Shown here one piece after another: positions 1 through 11,469 of a DNA stretch of 45,997 bases. Within the stretch, counting starts at the first letter, position 1. Each line of letters opens with the position of its first letter. A program made the position numbers and the translations under genes. The notes under the pieces were generated by a model. The model was not told the DNA's origin. It saw only the letters and a program-made list of their open reading frames with translations, and ran no database searches. This stretch comes from an uncultured Robiginitomaculum sp. (GTDB lineage: Bacteria > Pseudomonadota > Alphaproteobacteria > Caulobacterales > Maricaulaceae): assembly GCA_938010385.1 (NCBI GenBank), contig CALLVD010000077.1, forward strand, positions 1 to 45,997, in the 5' to 3' direction.

Positions 1-3318
<3,318 letters not shown>

Positions 3319-3422
3319 AATGATGGGTCTTTGTGTGGCAGTATTATGTTTTTTTATTCTTGCGCAGCGTGGCCGCTGTGGCAGAGTTTGTAAAGTGTTG
3401 ACGCGGATTTGGAGGCAATCCG
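3319..3422. promoter_or_regulatory. Divergent promoter region, BCCT transporter / tmpA
   Basis: These 104 nt separate the start codons of the transporter (minus) and tmpA (plus) and must carry both promoters. A strong Shine-Dalgarno GGAGG lies seven nt before the tmpA ATG. The octamer TGTGGCAG occurs twice in the same orientation, at 3334-3341 and 3377-3384, 43 nt apart (about four helical turns), which could be two protein sites on one DNA face. An A/T-rich run with seven T lies at about 3349-3356. No clear Pho box was seen. Confidence 0.4.
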
Positions 3423-4565
3423 ATGCAAAGTATTACCATTGCTCCTGATAAGGTGACCGGCGGGCTGCATTTTTCAGTCGGTGATAAACCCGCCATATTG
3501 CTGCATCCTTTATGGCTGAGAGAACGGGTCACGGATGACGAAAGCTTTGACGCACGCAGCGGGCAGCGGCTTTACGAGACAGCCAAACTCGACCCTGACC
3601 TTCAGATAAAGCGGGCAGAGATAACGCCGGACGGGTATATGTCGCTCGCATTTTCCGACGGTCATCAAAGCAAGCTGCGCCCTGACTCTCTGGCCTGCGA
3701 AATCGGGCAAAGCTGCAATCACGAAACCCTGCCTGCACCAAAAAGCTGGACGGCAGAGACAGGACGGCGCGCGCCGATTGATTGGGAAACACTCGACAAT
3801 CCGAAGGTGCTCAAGTCTATGCTGCGCGATTTTCTGAAGGACGGTTATTGCATTATGGAAAATACGCCAACTGAGCGCGACAGCCTTTTAAGACTGGCCC
3901 GGCGGTTTGGCTTTGTCCGCGACACCCATTGGGGACAGCTGTTTAATGTGGAGAAAAAACCGGCCGCTTCCGATATTGCCTATACGGACGCAGCGTTGGG
4001 CGCGCATACGGACAACCCGTACCGTGAGCCTATTCCCGGCCTGCAATATCTGCATTGTCTTGAAAACGGCGTGGCCGGCGGGCTGTCAACACTGGCTGAC
4101 GGGATTGCGATTGCCGAGCAATTGCGCGCCGAGGCGCCCGAGCAAGCCGATGTCCTTGAGCAAGTTTCAGTACGGTTTCGCTATGAAGGCGAGCGGGCCA
4201 TATTGGAAAATTACGGCCCGATTATAGAGCGCGACCACGCCGGCATTGTGCGCCGCATGCGCCTGTCATCGCGGCTGGATTTTGTTCCGGCGCTGGATGT
4301 CAATACGCTGGATTTGTTCTATAAAGGACGGCGGCGCTTGGATGAACTGGCCAATAGTGACGCTTACCAAATCCGGTTTCCGTTTAAAAAAGGCACGCTT
4401 CTGATGATGGATAATTACCGCTTGCTCCACGGACGCACGGCTTTTGACGGGCATGAAGGCCGCCGGCATTTACAAGGCTGCTATACCGATCATGACGGGG
4501 TCAGCAGTCTTTACCGCATGCTCGCGCGCGGCAGTCAGATAACCCGGGTGCAGCGCGATGTCTGA
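3423..4565 (+). CDS. tmpA: TmpA-like Fe(II)/2-oxoglutarate oxygenase (2-trimethylaminoethylphosphonate hydroxylase)
   Basis: This 380-residue protein has the architecture of gamma-butyrobetaine hydroxylase: an N-terminal DUF971-like domain (about 8-95) and a TauD-type double-stranded beta-helix domain. The iron triad is His195, Asp197 (GAHTDNPY) and His336 (LLHGRTAF); Arg347/348 in GRRHLQGCY suits 2-oxoglutarate binding. Trp170, Phe174 and Tyr187 fall where the butyrobetaine enzyme has its aromatic cage for a trimethylammonium group. The N-domain reads PLWLRERVTDDESFD where zinc-binding family members have a Cys-rich loop, so that zinc site is absent. The next gene encodes an HD-domain diiron oxygenase and overlaps by 8 nt. 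This pairing is the hallmark of TmpA/TmpB, where TmpA (often misannotated as butyrobetaine hydroxylase) hydroxylates C1 of 2-trimethylaminoethylphosphonate. Carnitine biosynthesis is the main alternative and is less likely here. Confidence 0.82.
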   Translation: MQSITIAPDKVTGGLHFSVGDKPAILLHPLWLRERVTDDESFDARSGQRLYETAKLDPDLQIKRAEITPDGYMSLAFSDGHQSKLRPDSLACEIGQSCNHETLPAPKSWTAETGRRAPIDWETLDNPKVLKSMLRDFLKDGYCIMENTPTERDSLLRLARRFGFVRDTHWGQLFNVEKKPAASDIAYTDAALGAHTDNPYREPIPGLQYLHCLENGVAGGLSTLADGIAIAEQLRAEAPEQADVLEQVSVRFRYEGERAILENYGPIIERDHAGIVRRMRLSSRLDFVPALDVNTLDLFYKGRRRLDELANSDAYQIRFPFKKGTLLMMDNYRLLHGRTAFDGHEGRRHLQGCYTDHDGVSSLYRMLARGSQITRVQRDV

Positions 4566-5160
4566 TATGAAACAGGTTTCCTTTACGCAAATGGCCGACG
4601 GCACGCGTGGCGATTATGAATTTCTCGCCCGGCACGAAGCCGAGTTTTGCGCCGCCCTGCCCGACCGCATTTTAGCCGCGCTGGAGAATTTACGCAGCAG
4701 CTTTGCCGGCTATAAAATTGACCGGCTGGAGCATAGCCTGCAAACGGCCACGCGCGCATATAATGACGGAGCCGATATGGATTGGGTCGTCAGCGCCTTG
4801 GTGCACGATTTGGGTGATGACCTCGCGCCCCTTAATCATGACAGCCTCGCCGCCGCGATTGTCGCGCCTTACGTGCGCGAAGAATGTACATGGGTGATGA
4901 AGCATCACGGCATTTTTCAATATAAATATTATGCCGATAAAATCGGGCTCGACCCGGAAGCGCGGCAAAAATATGCCGGCCATGAACATTTCGACAAAGC
5001 CGTCGCCTTTTGCGAGCGCTGGGATCAGGCAAGCTTTGACCCTAACTTTGATACCAAACCGCTGTCATTTTTCGAGCCTATGGTGCGCGAAGTCTTCTCC
5101 CGCCCGGCGTGGGATGACGATATTACATCAGGCACAGGCGTAATGCAGGCCGCGCGGTAA
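4558..5160 (+). CDS. tmpB: TmpB-like HD-domain mixed-valent diiron oxygenase
   Basis: In the TmpAB route this enzyme cleaves the C-P bond of 1-hydroxy-2-trimethylaminoethylphosphonate with O2 to give glycine betaine and phosphate; the related PhnZ acts on the 2-aminoethylphosphonate analogue. The 200-residue sequence carries the ligand series H...HD...H...H...D: His59 (RLEHS), His83-Asp84 (LVHDLGDD), His94 (LNHDS), His116/117 (MKHHGIF) and Asp156 (CERWD). The extra histidine between the HD pair and the last Asp separates diiron oxygenases such as PhnZ, TmpB and MIOX from ordinary HD phosphohydrolases. The ATG at 4558 overlaps tmpA by 8 nt; an in-frame ATG at 4567 is an alternative start. Specificity for the trimethyl substrate over 2-aminoethylphosphonate is inferred from the tmpA partner, the BCCT carrier and the betaine-degrading genes nearby. 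Confidence 0.82.
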   Translation: MSDMKQVSFTQMADGTRGDYEFLARHEAEFCAALPDRILAALENLRSSFAGYKIDRLEHSLQTATRAYNDGADMDWVVSALVHDLGDDLAPLNHDSLAAAIVAPYVREECTWVMKHHGIFQYKYYADKIGLDPEARQKYAGHEHFDKAVAFCERWDQASFDPNFDTKPLSFFEPMVREVFSRPAWDDDITSGTGVMQAAR

Positions 5161-5249
5161 ACATTGGCCCGGCTTATTACGCGGCATTGCAAGTTCTTAT
5201 CTGCCAAAAGCGGCATTGCCCCTGCCCGCTCTGCCCCTATGGTTGGCCC

Positions 5250-6500
5250 ATGAAGTATTCGGGTTTTAAAGTCATCAAAGAAGCGCTGACCGGCCATAAG
5301 GGCTGGAAACCCGTTTGGCGCAAACCCGAGCCTAAGCCTGCCTATGACATTGTTATAATCGGCGGCGGCGGGCACGGCCTTGCCACGGCGCATTATCTGG
5401 CGAAAAAATATAAACAGAAAAATATCGCCGTGCTGGAAAAAGGATGGATTGGCGGCGGCAATGTCGGGCGCAATACGACGATTGTGCGCAGTAATTACGG
5501 CCTGCACGGCAATGAAGGCTTTTACGAGCTCTCTATGCAATTATGGGAACGGCTGGAACAGGATTTAAACTATAACGCCATGGTCAGTCAGCGCGGGGTT
5601 TTAAACCTAATCCACAGCGACCCGCAGCGCGACGCCTTTGTGCGCCGGGCCAATACGATGATTATGAACGGCGCCGATGCGGTCTTGCTGGATGCCAAGG
5701 GCGTCAGAGAACACAGCCCGTTGTTAAACTTTGATAACGGGCGATTTCCGATTACCGGCGGACTTTTGCAGCCGCGCGGCGGCACAGTGCGCCATGACGC
5801 CGTGGCATGGGGCTATGCCCGTTCTGCCGACAGCGCCGGCGTTGATATTATTGAAAATTGCGAAGCGACCGGCTTTGATATTCAGGCCGGCACTGTCATG
5901 GGCGTTCAGACGTCGCGCGGCCCGATAAAAGCCGGCAAAGTCGCCGTCGCGGTTGCGGGTAACAGCTCGCGCGTCATGGCTATGGCGGGCCGCCGCTTGC
6001 CCATAGAAAGTCACGTCTTACAAGCCTTTGTGTCCGAAGGCTTAAAACCGCTCCTGCCCGGCGTGATTACCTTCGGGGCCGGGCATTTTTATGTCAGCCA
6101 ATCGGACAAAGGCGGGCTTGTGTTTGGCGGGGATATTGACGGCTATAATTCCTACGCGCAGCGCGGCAATCTGCCGGTCGTCGAGGACGTCTGCGAAGGG
6201 GGCATGGCGATTATGCCGATGATCGGCAAAGCGCGCATGCTGCGTATGTGGGGCGGAATTATGGACATGTCCATGGACGGCAGCCCCATTATAGACCGCA
6301 CGGATATCAGCGGACTCTATTTTAACGGCGGCTGGTGTTATGGCGGGTTTAAAGCCACGCCGGCCAGCGGTCTGGCTTTTGCGCATTTGCTGGCCACAGA
6401 TACGCCGCACGACACCGCCACTGCATTTACCCTGGACCGGTTTGAGCGCGGCCTGATGATTGATGAAAAGGGACAGGGCGCGCAGCCTAATCTGCATTGA
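5250..6500 (+). CDS. soxB: Sarcosine oxidase beta subunit, set 1
   Basis: The beta subunit of heterotetrameric sarcosine oxidase oxidises the N-methyl group of sarcosine on covalent FMN, with FAD also bound. The ATG at 5250 gives 416 residues starting MKYSGFKVI, as is usual for SoxB; an upstream TTG at 5187 would add 21 Cys/Pro-rich residues and is unlikely. Seen are the Rossmann motif DIVIIGGGGHGLATAHYLA (33-51), GGGNVGRNTTIVRSNY, and the FMN-attachment context RGGTVRHDAVAWGYA with His182. It differs from the set 2 copy at 37953-39203 after RSNY (GLHGNEGFYELS here, [12 protein letters not shown] there), so they are old paralogues. It lies 89 nt after tmpB on the same strand. Sarcosine is the default substrate; another secondary N-methylamine from the same pathway is possible. 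Confidence 0.9.
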   Translation: MKYSGFKVIKEALTGHKGWKPVWRKPEPKPAYDIVIIGGGGHGLATAHYLAKKYKQKNIAVLEKGWIGGGNVGRNTTIVRSNYGLHGNEGFYELSMQLWERLEQDLNYNAMVSQRGVLNLIHSDPQRDAFVRRANTMIMNGADAVLLDAKGVREHSPLLNFDNGRFPITGGLLQPRGGTVRHDAVAWGYARSADSAGVDIIENCEATGFDIQAGTVMGVQTSRGPIKAGKVAVAVAGNSSRVMAMAGRRLPIESHVLQAFVSEGLKPLLPGVITFGAGHFYVSQSDKGGLVFGGDIDGYNSYAQRGNLPVVEDVCEGGMAIMPMIGKARMLRMWGGIMDMSMDGSPIIDRTDISGLYFNGGWCYGGFKATPASGLAFAHLLATDTPHDTATAFTLDRFERGLMIDEKGQGAQPNLH

Positions 6501-6501
6501 T

Positions 6502-6780
6502 ATGATTATAAACCATCCTCTTCTCGGCCCGCGCGACGCCTCTGAATTTGTCCATATGGGCGACGCCTCGCTAATGCACCGCCCTGACCCAAAATCAGAA
6601 ACGGCGGCGGATGATTTTTATCGCTATCAATATTTGCGCGATAATCCGGCCGGGCTGTATGCCGAGCTTTGGTTTCACGAACAGGGCGACCGGTCTTGGC
6701 TGGTCGTGACGCGCAATACGCTCACCCATGAAATTATTGACGTGCAGCTTGCCCGCCATATCGCGAGGCAAAAATCATGA
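6502..6780 (+). CDS. soxD: Sarcosine oxidase delta subunit, set 1 (zinc-site-less variant)
   Basis: This 92-residue small subunit is recognised by SEFVHMGDASLMHRPDP, YLRDNPAG and TRNTLTHEI, which line up with other SoxD proteins. The ATG at 6502 lies directly after the soxB stop; an in-frame ATG at 6460 inside soxB would add an unrelated 14 residues. SoxD normally binds one zinc through a CxxC near residues 6-9 and an HxxxC near residue 60. Here the N-terminus reads MIINHPLLGP, with no cysteine at all, and the second pair is His59...Asp63 (FHEQGDRS). The zinc site is therefore lost, whereas the set 2 copy at 37618-37950 keeps all four ligands. It overlaps soxA by 4 nt. Confidence 0.85.
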   Translation: MIINHPLLGPRDASEFVHMGDASLMHRPDPKSETAADDFYRYQYLRDNPAGLYAELWFHEQGDRSWLVVTRNTLTHEIIDVQLARHIARQKS

Positions 6781-9602
6781 GCCTTGTGGATTTTGACGCG
6801 CCGATAAATTTTAAATTTAACGGCAAAGCCCTGCAAGGTTTTGACGGCGATACGCTCGCCTCTGCCCTGCTTCGAAACGGCGTTAAGGTCGTCGCGCGCA
6901 GTTTTAAATATCACCGCCCGCGCGGCATTATGGCCGCCGGCAGCGAAGAGCCTAACGCGTTGGTAGAAATCCACGCCTCCGGCGTGTGCGAGCCTAACCG
7001 CCGCGCCACAACCATCAAATTGTTTGAAGGTCTGGACGCGCGAAGTCAAAATTTTGTCGGCAGCGTGGATCGGGATTTACTGGCCATCAACGACCTGCTC
7101 TCCCCGTTTTTCGCGGCCGGGTTTTATTATAAAACCTTTATGTGGCCCCGCGCCTTTTGGGAAAAATTATACGAGCCGATTATTCGACGCGCCGCCGGGC
7201 TCGGGTCGATTATGAAAACGCCGGACCCTGACAGCTATGACAAAGGGTTTTTACATTGTGACGTCCTGATTATCGGCGGCGGGCCGGCCGGATTGCTGGC
7301 GGCCCTAAATGCGGGCGAGGCGGGCAAACAGGTTATTCTATGCGATGAAGATTTTATCTTGGGCGGACGGCTTTTATCCGAAGATATAGATGTTGACGGC
7401 ACGCCGGCCGCGGATTGGGCAAAGCTAACCGCGCATCGCCTGATGATGATGCCGAATGTGCGCGTGATGAAACGCACCACGGTTTACGGCGTCTATGATC
7501 ACGGCATTTACGGCGCGCTGGAAACGCGGCGCGACGCGATTGGCCTGAAAACGCCGCGCCATATTTTGTGGCGTATTTATGCCAAGACCTCCATTCTTGC
7601 CGCCGGCGCAACGGAGCGCCCCATCGCGTTTGAAAATAATGACCGTCCCGGAATTATGCTCGCCGGCGCGGCGCGGACTTACGCCAATCGATTCGGCGTC
7701 ACCCTCGGAGATAATGCGGCCCTGCTGACCAATAATGATGACGGGCTGCGCACTTCGGCCCGGCACGTTTTGGATGTGCGCGGCGGCGAGTCTGTTGTGA
7801 ATACGAAAGGCCGCAGCGGCGTGAAGTCAGTCACGCTGAATTCAGGACAGAGCTTACCTGTCGATGGCCTGTATATGTCCGGCGGCTGGAACCCGAACGT
7901 GCATCTGACCTGTCACAAGCGCGGCCGTCCGAAATGGGATGACGTCCTGTCCTGCTTTTTGCCTGACGCCGGTAATTTGCCGGCTGATATGAAGGTTATC
8001 GGGTCTGCAAACGGCGCATTTTCCACACAAGCCGTATTCGACAGCGCCAATGCGGCCTGCAAAACCCTTGGCATTAAAGCCGCAATGCGGCCCAAATCCG
8101 AAGACGCGCCGGTCAAGGTCACCGCGTTTTGGCACGTGAAAACGAAAGGGCGCGCTTGGGTCGATTTCCAAAATGACGTCACAGCAAAAGACATCGCGCT
8201 GGCCCATCAGGAAGGCTTTAGCAGCGTTGAGCATGTCAAACGCTACACCACTCTGGGCATGGCGACGGATCAGGGCAAAACCTCAAATGTGCTCGGCTTG
8301 GCCGTTTTGGCGCAAGCCTCCGGACGCACAATCCCGGAGACTGGCACGACCATATTCCGCCCGCCCTACACGCCCGTCCCAATCGGCGCTTTTGCCGGCG
8401 CGCATCGCGGCACGCATTTCAAACCGACCCGCCTGACGCCAAGCCACAAATATTCCGCCGAGCAAGGCGCGACTTTTGTCGACACCGGCTATTGGAAACG
8501 CGCCCAATGGATTGCCCGCCCCGGCGAGAAAGGCTGGCGCGATAGCGTGGACCGCGAAGTCCTGACGACGCGCGGCTCCGTCGGGATCTGCGATGTGTCA
8601 ACGCTGGGCAAGATTGATGTGCAGGGCAAGGACGCCGGGAAATTTTTAAATAAAGTCTACGTCAATACCTTCAGCACGCTGAAAGTCGGGCGCTGCCGTT
8701 ACGGCCTCATGTTGCGTGAAGACGGCATCGCTATGGATGACGGAACGAGTGCACGCCTGTCAAAGACGCACTACATCACCACGACGACAACCGCTAAAGC
8801 CGGACCGGTTTATCGCCATATGGAATTTTGCCGCCAAGTTCTGTTCCCTGAAATGGACGTCCATTTAATCTCAACCACGGATCAATGGGCGCAATATTCC
8901 GTCGCAGGGCCGAACGCGCGAAAGCTTTTAGAAAAAATCGTCGACCCGAATTTCGATATATCCAACGAAGCCTTTCCCTATATGGCCTGCGGACAAATCA
9001 CGGTTTGCGGCGGCACGCGGGCCCGCCTTTTCCGCCTGTCTTTTTCCGGGGAGTTGGCTTACGAGATTTCCGTTCCCGCGCGCTATGGCGATGCGCTTAT
9101 TCGCGCGCTGATGTCAGCCGGTGAAGAGTATGGCGCGGCCCTATATGGCACAGAAGCGCTCGGCGTGATGCGGATTGAAAAAGGCCATGCCGCCGGTAAT
9201 GAACTGGACGGGCGCACCACAGCGGCGCATTTGGGGTTGGGCGGATTTGTGTCGGGGAAAAAAGACTGTATCGGCAAAGTCCTGTCCGCGCGCGAGGGCC
9301 TTAATGACGGCGTGGCCCTTGTCGGCTTTATCGCAGACAATCCGAAAGACACGCTCCATAACGGCGCGCATTTCAGCGCCGAGCTTGGCAAAGCCGGGCC
9401 AAACGAAGACCTCGGCCATATGAGCAGCGTCGCTTATTCGCCGGAGCTGAAACACTGGGTCGGGCTGGGCTTTATTGCCGGCGGTAAATCGCGCATCGGC
9501 GAGACGGTTTATGCCCGCGATTTCGTGCGCAATCATCACGTCAAAGTTAAAATTGTCAGCCCCCATTTTGTTGACCCGGACGGGGAGCGCCTGCGTGGAT
9601 AA
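6777..9602 (+). CDS. soxA: Sarcosine oxidase alpha subunit, set 1
   Basis: The 941-residue alpha subunit binds NAD and has a folate-binding domain that captures the methylene group as 5,10-methylene-tetrahydrofolate. An N-terminal ferredoxin-like segment (NFKFNGKALQGFDGDTLASA, then SFKYHRPRG) is followed by a Rossmann domain with VLIIGGGPAGLLAALNAGEA at about residues 163-182, a linker containing FVDTGYWKRAQW, and a C-terminal GcvT-like aminomethyltransferase domain (about 560-941; LGKIDVQGKDAGKFLNKV, FSGELAYEISVPARYG). The ATGA overlap with soxD and the 8-nt overlap with soxG indicate translational coupling. At 941 residues it is 45 shorter than the set 2 copy. No frameshift was seen. Confidence 0.92.
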   Translation: MSLVDFDAPINFKFNGKALQGFDGDTLASALLRNGVKVVARSFKYHRPRGIMAAGSEEPNALVEIHASGVCEPNRRATTIKLFEGLDARSQNFVGSVDRDLLAINDLLSPFFAAGFYYKTFMWPRAFWEKLYEPIIRRAAGLGSIMKTPDPDSYDKGFLHCDVLIIGGGPAGLLAALNAGEAGKQVILCDEDFILGGRLLSEDIDVDGTPAADWAKLTAHRLMMMPNVRVMKRTTVYGVYDHGIYGALETRRDAIGLKTPRHILWRIYAKTSILAAGATERPIAFENNDRPGIMLAGAARTYANRFGVTLGDNAALLTNNDDGLRTSARHVLDVRGGESVVNTKGRSGVKSVTLNSGQSLPVDGLYMSGGWNPNVHLTCHKRGRPKWDDVLSCFLPDAGNLPADMKVIGSANGAFSTQAVFDSANAACKTLGIKAAMRPKSEDAPVKVTAFWHVKTKGRAWVDFQNDVTAKDIALAHQEGFSSVEHVKRYTTLGMATDQGKTSNVLGLAVLAQASGRTIPETGTTIFRPPYTPVPIGAFAGAHRGTHFKPTRLTPSHKYSAEQGATFVDTGYWKRAQWIARPGEKGWRDSVDREVLTTRGSVGICDVSTLGKIDVQGKDAGKFLNKVYVNTFSTLKVGRCRYGLMLREDGIAMDDGTSARLSKTHYITTTTTAKAGPVYRHMEFCRQVLFPEMDVHLISTTDQWAQYSVAGPNARKLLEKIVDPNFDISNEAFPYMACGQITVCGGTRARLFRLSFSGELAYEISVPARYGDALIRALMSAGEEYGAALYGTEALGVMRIEKGHAAGNELDGRTTAAHLGLGGFVSGKKDCIGKVLSAREGLNDGVALVGFIADNPKDTLHNGAHFSAELGKAGPNEDLGHMSSVAYSPELKHWVGLGFIAGGKSRIGETVYARDFVRNHHVKVKIVSPHFVDPDGERLRG

Positions 9603-10149
9603 GCTTACCCCCCTATCAGTTTTTGAAAATTATTCCCGCGATTGGGACGGGTTTTCTATTGCGGAAATTACAGGCGTGGAGCTCGTCAGCCTGTCTGTGG
9701 CCGGCGGGCATGAAAAAGAATTTGCTAAAGCCATGAAGACAGCCCTCGGCTGCGCCTTGCCCGCGCCGGGAACGGTTGTTCCTGCCGGTGAAGGATTGGT
9801 GATGTGGACCGCGCCCGGGCAATATCTGGCGATGATACCGGGGGGCAATGACCGCGCCGATGAGGAATTAGCCGCAGCAATCGGAGCGACCGGCTACGCT
9901 GTTTTGCAAAGCGACGGATGGGGTATATTACAAATTTCAGGCGATAAGATTTTTGATGTCTTAGAACGCTTTGTTCCGCTTAATTTGCGAAACTGCGCGG
10001 ACAATTTCGCCGCCCGAACAAGCGCCCATCATATGGCCGTCATCTGCGTGCGGCTGCTTGATGGCGCATGGCTCCTGCTGACGCCACGAACAAGCGCCGC
10101 AGGCTTTTTAGAAAGTTTGGAACATGTGACGGATAATGTTATCGGTTAG
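9595..10149 (+). CDS. soxG: Sarcosine oxidase gamma subunit, set 1
   Basis: This 184-residue gamma subunit completes the heterotetramer and, like other SoxG proteins, resembles a cut-down GcvT fold (WTAPGQYLAMIPGG; LQSDGWGILQISGDKIFDVLER; RLLDGAWLLLTPRTSAAGF). The likely start is GTG at 9595, which overlaps soxA by 8 nt and begins MDKLTPLSVF. Longer in-frame readings continue 40 codons upstream inside soxA and give a basic sequence unlike any SoxG. Sequence conservation is low, as usual for gamma subunits, so identification rests on position plus the short motifs. The next gene starts 30 nt downstream. Confidence 0.8.
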   Translation: MDKLTPLSVFENYSRDWDGFSIAEITGVELVSLSVAGGHEKEFAKAMKTALGCALPAPGTVVPAGEGLVMWTAPGQYLAMIPGGNDRADEELAAAIGATGYAVLQSDGWGILQISGDKIFDVLERFVPLNLRNCADNFAARTSAHHMAVICVRLLDGAWLLLTPRTSAAGFLESLEHVTDNVIG

Positions 10150-10179
10150 GTCTTGAAAGCTAATTTGAGGCCCGGCCAT

Positions 10180-11469
10180 ATGAGACAGATCGTAAAAACA
10201 CTCTTGACGATTACGGGCATAAGCCTGCTATCCGCCTGTCAAAACTCGAGCCCGGTTACATCCCCGGCAGATAGTTTTGATAGCCTGCCTGTCAATTCCG
10301 CTTTGGCGGAGCTGGTCGACAGTCAAACTGTCGCCGGAACATCGGCCCTAATCTATGCGGGCGGAGAGGAAGTTTACTTTGGCGCGTTCGGCCAAGCCAA
10401 TGTCAAAAATGAAGACCCCATAGAACGCGACACGCAATTTCGAATTTACTCTATGACCAAACCGATTACGGGCGTGACGCTGATGTCATTGTATGAGGAC
10501 GGTCTCTTTAAACTCACTGATCCGGTTTCAAAATATCTGCCTGAATTTGAGACTGTTAAAGTTCTCTCGCAATCAGACGATACCGGAGAGCCTGAGTTAG
10601 AAACACCGCGAAACGCCATGACGGTTATAGATTTGTTTCGCCATACGGCCTGTTTCGGATATGGCTGGGAAGGCACGCCGGCGGCGAAACTCTTAGGGGA
10701 CGCAGATGTGCTCAATCCCGCGAAACCGTTATCGCAGATGAGTGAAGACCTAGCGGCGGTCCCGCTTTATTGTCACCCCGGCGAGCAATGGAAATATGGC
10801 CTGTCTATGGACGTGCTGGCCCGCCTTGCCGAGGTGGTAACAAAACGGCCTTATGAAGACCTTGTTTATGAGCGCGTTCTGACGCCGTTGAAAATGACGG
10901 ATACGCATTACTTTATCGCGCCGGATGCACGCGGCCGACTGGCGACAGTCTACACTAAGACAGACAGCGGCGCGTTAGAGGCAACGCCGGAAACCGGAAA
11001 TTGGAAATTTGGAGAGACAAAAGCCGCGCAAACCAATGGCGGTCATGGCCTCATTTCGACCCTTGATGATTACATGCGCTTTGCCTTAATGCTTCAAAAC
11101 GAAGGGACTTTGAACGGCGTCAAAATTTTAAAACCGGAAACGGTTGCTTTGATGAGCAAAGATCATTTGCCGCCGCAAATTACGCAAAAAGATTTTCTGC
11201 CGTCAAAAGGCCAAGTCGGTTTCGGATTGACTATGGCCGTCAGGACTGCCCCGCCCTCAAACACAGCAGAGCCTTACGGCATTGTCGGCGAGTTTTTTTG
11301 GGACGGCGCGGCCAGCCCGCTGTTTTGGGTCGATCCGAAAAACGACATTACAGCCGTGTTTATGACGCAGATATACCCGCATAACAGTGACGCGCAAAAT
11401 GCGTTTCGCAAAGCCGTTTATGAAGGCTTTAACCTATATGAGGTTTCGGCAGATACGCCGAACCCCTAG
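10180..11469 (+). CDS. Serine beta-lactamase-like hydrolase, predicted lipoprotein
   Basis: The 429-residue protein begins MRQIVKTLLTITGISLLSAC, a signal peptide with lipobox LSAC and Cys20 as lipidation site, so it should sit on the periplasmic face of a membrane. ATG 10180 is chosen over an upstream TTG at 10153 because it starts the signal peptide and has GAGG nine nt before it. The catalytic SxxK is Ser91-Met-Thr-Lys94 (YSMTKPITG), followed by YGLSMDVLARLAEVV and the late NGGHGLIS typical of class C beta-lactamase-like esterases and peptidases (Beta-lactamase family, PF00144). The true substrate is unknown; such proteins are often esterases, not resistance enzymes. Its stop codon shares a CTAG with the stop of the convergent MttB gene. 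No functional link to the sox genes is evident beyond co-orientation. Confidence 0.85.
   Translation: MRQIVKTLLTITGISLLSACQNSSPVTSPADSFDSLPVNSALAELVDSQTVAGTSALIYAGGEEVYFGAFGQANVKNEDPIERDTQFRIYSMTKPITGVTLMSLYEDGLFKLTDPVSKYLPEFETVKVLSQSDDTGEPELETPRNAMTVIDLFRHTACFGYGWEGTPAAKLLGDADVLNPAKPLSQMSEDLAAVPLYCHPGEQWKYGLSMDVLARLAEVVTKRPYEDLVYERVLTPLKMTDTHYFIAPDARGRLATVYTKTDSGALEATPETGNWKFGETKAAQTNGGHGLISTLDDYMRFALMLQNEGTLNGVKILKPETVALMSKDHLPPQITQKDFLPSKGQVGFGLTMAVRTAPPSNTAEPYGIVGEFFWDGAASPLFWVDPKNDITAVFMTQIYPHNSDAQNAFRKAVYEGFNLYEVSADTPNP

Noticed and set aside
3423-4565. Carnitine biosynthesis enzyme (gamma-butyrobetaine hydroxylase)
   Set aside because: Domain layout fits, but the zinc cysteines are missing and the overlapping partner is a diiron oxygenase; no other carnitine gene is nearby.
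5161-5249. Repeated GCGGCATTGC (5181-5190, 5210-5219) between tmpB and soxB
   Set aside because: A single 10-bp direct repeat in GC-rich spacer with no symmetry; likely chance or a small duplication.
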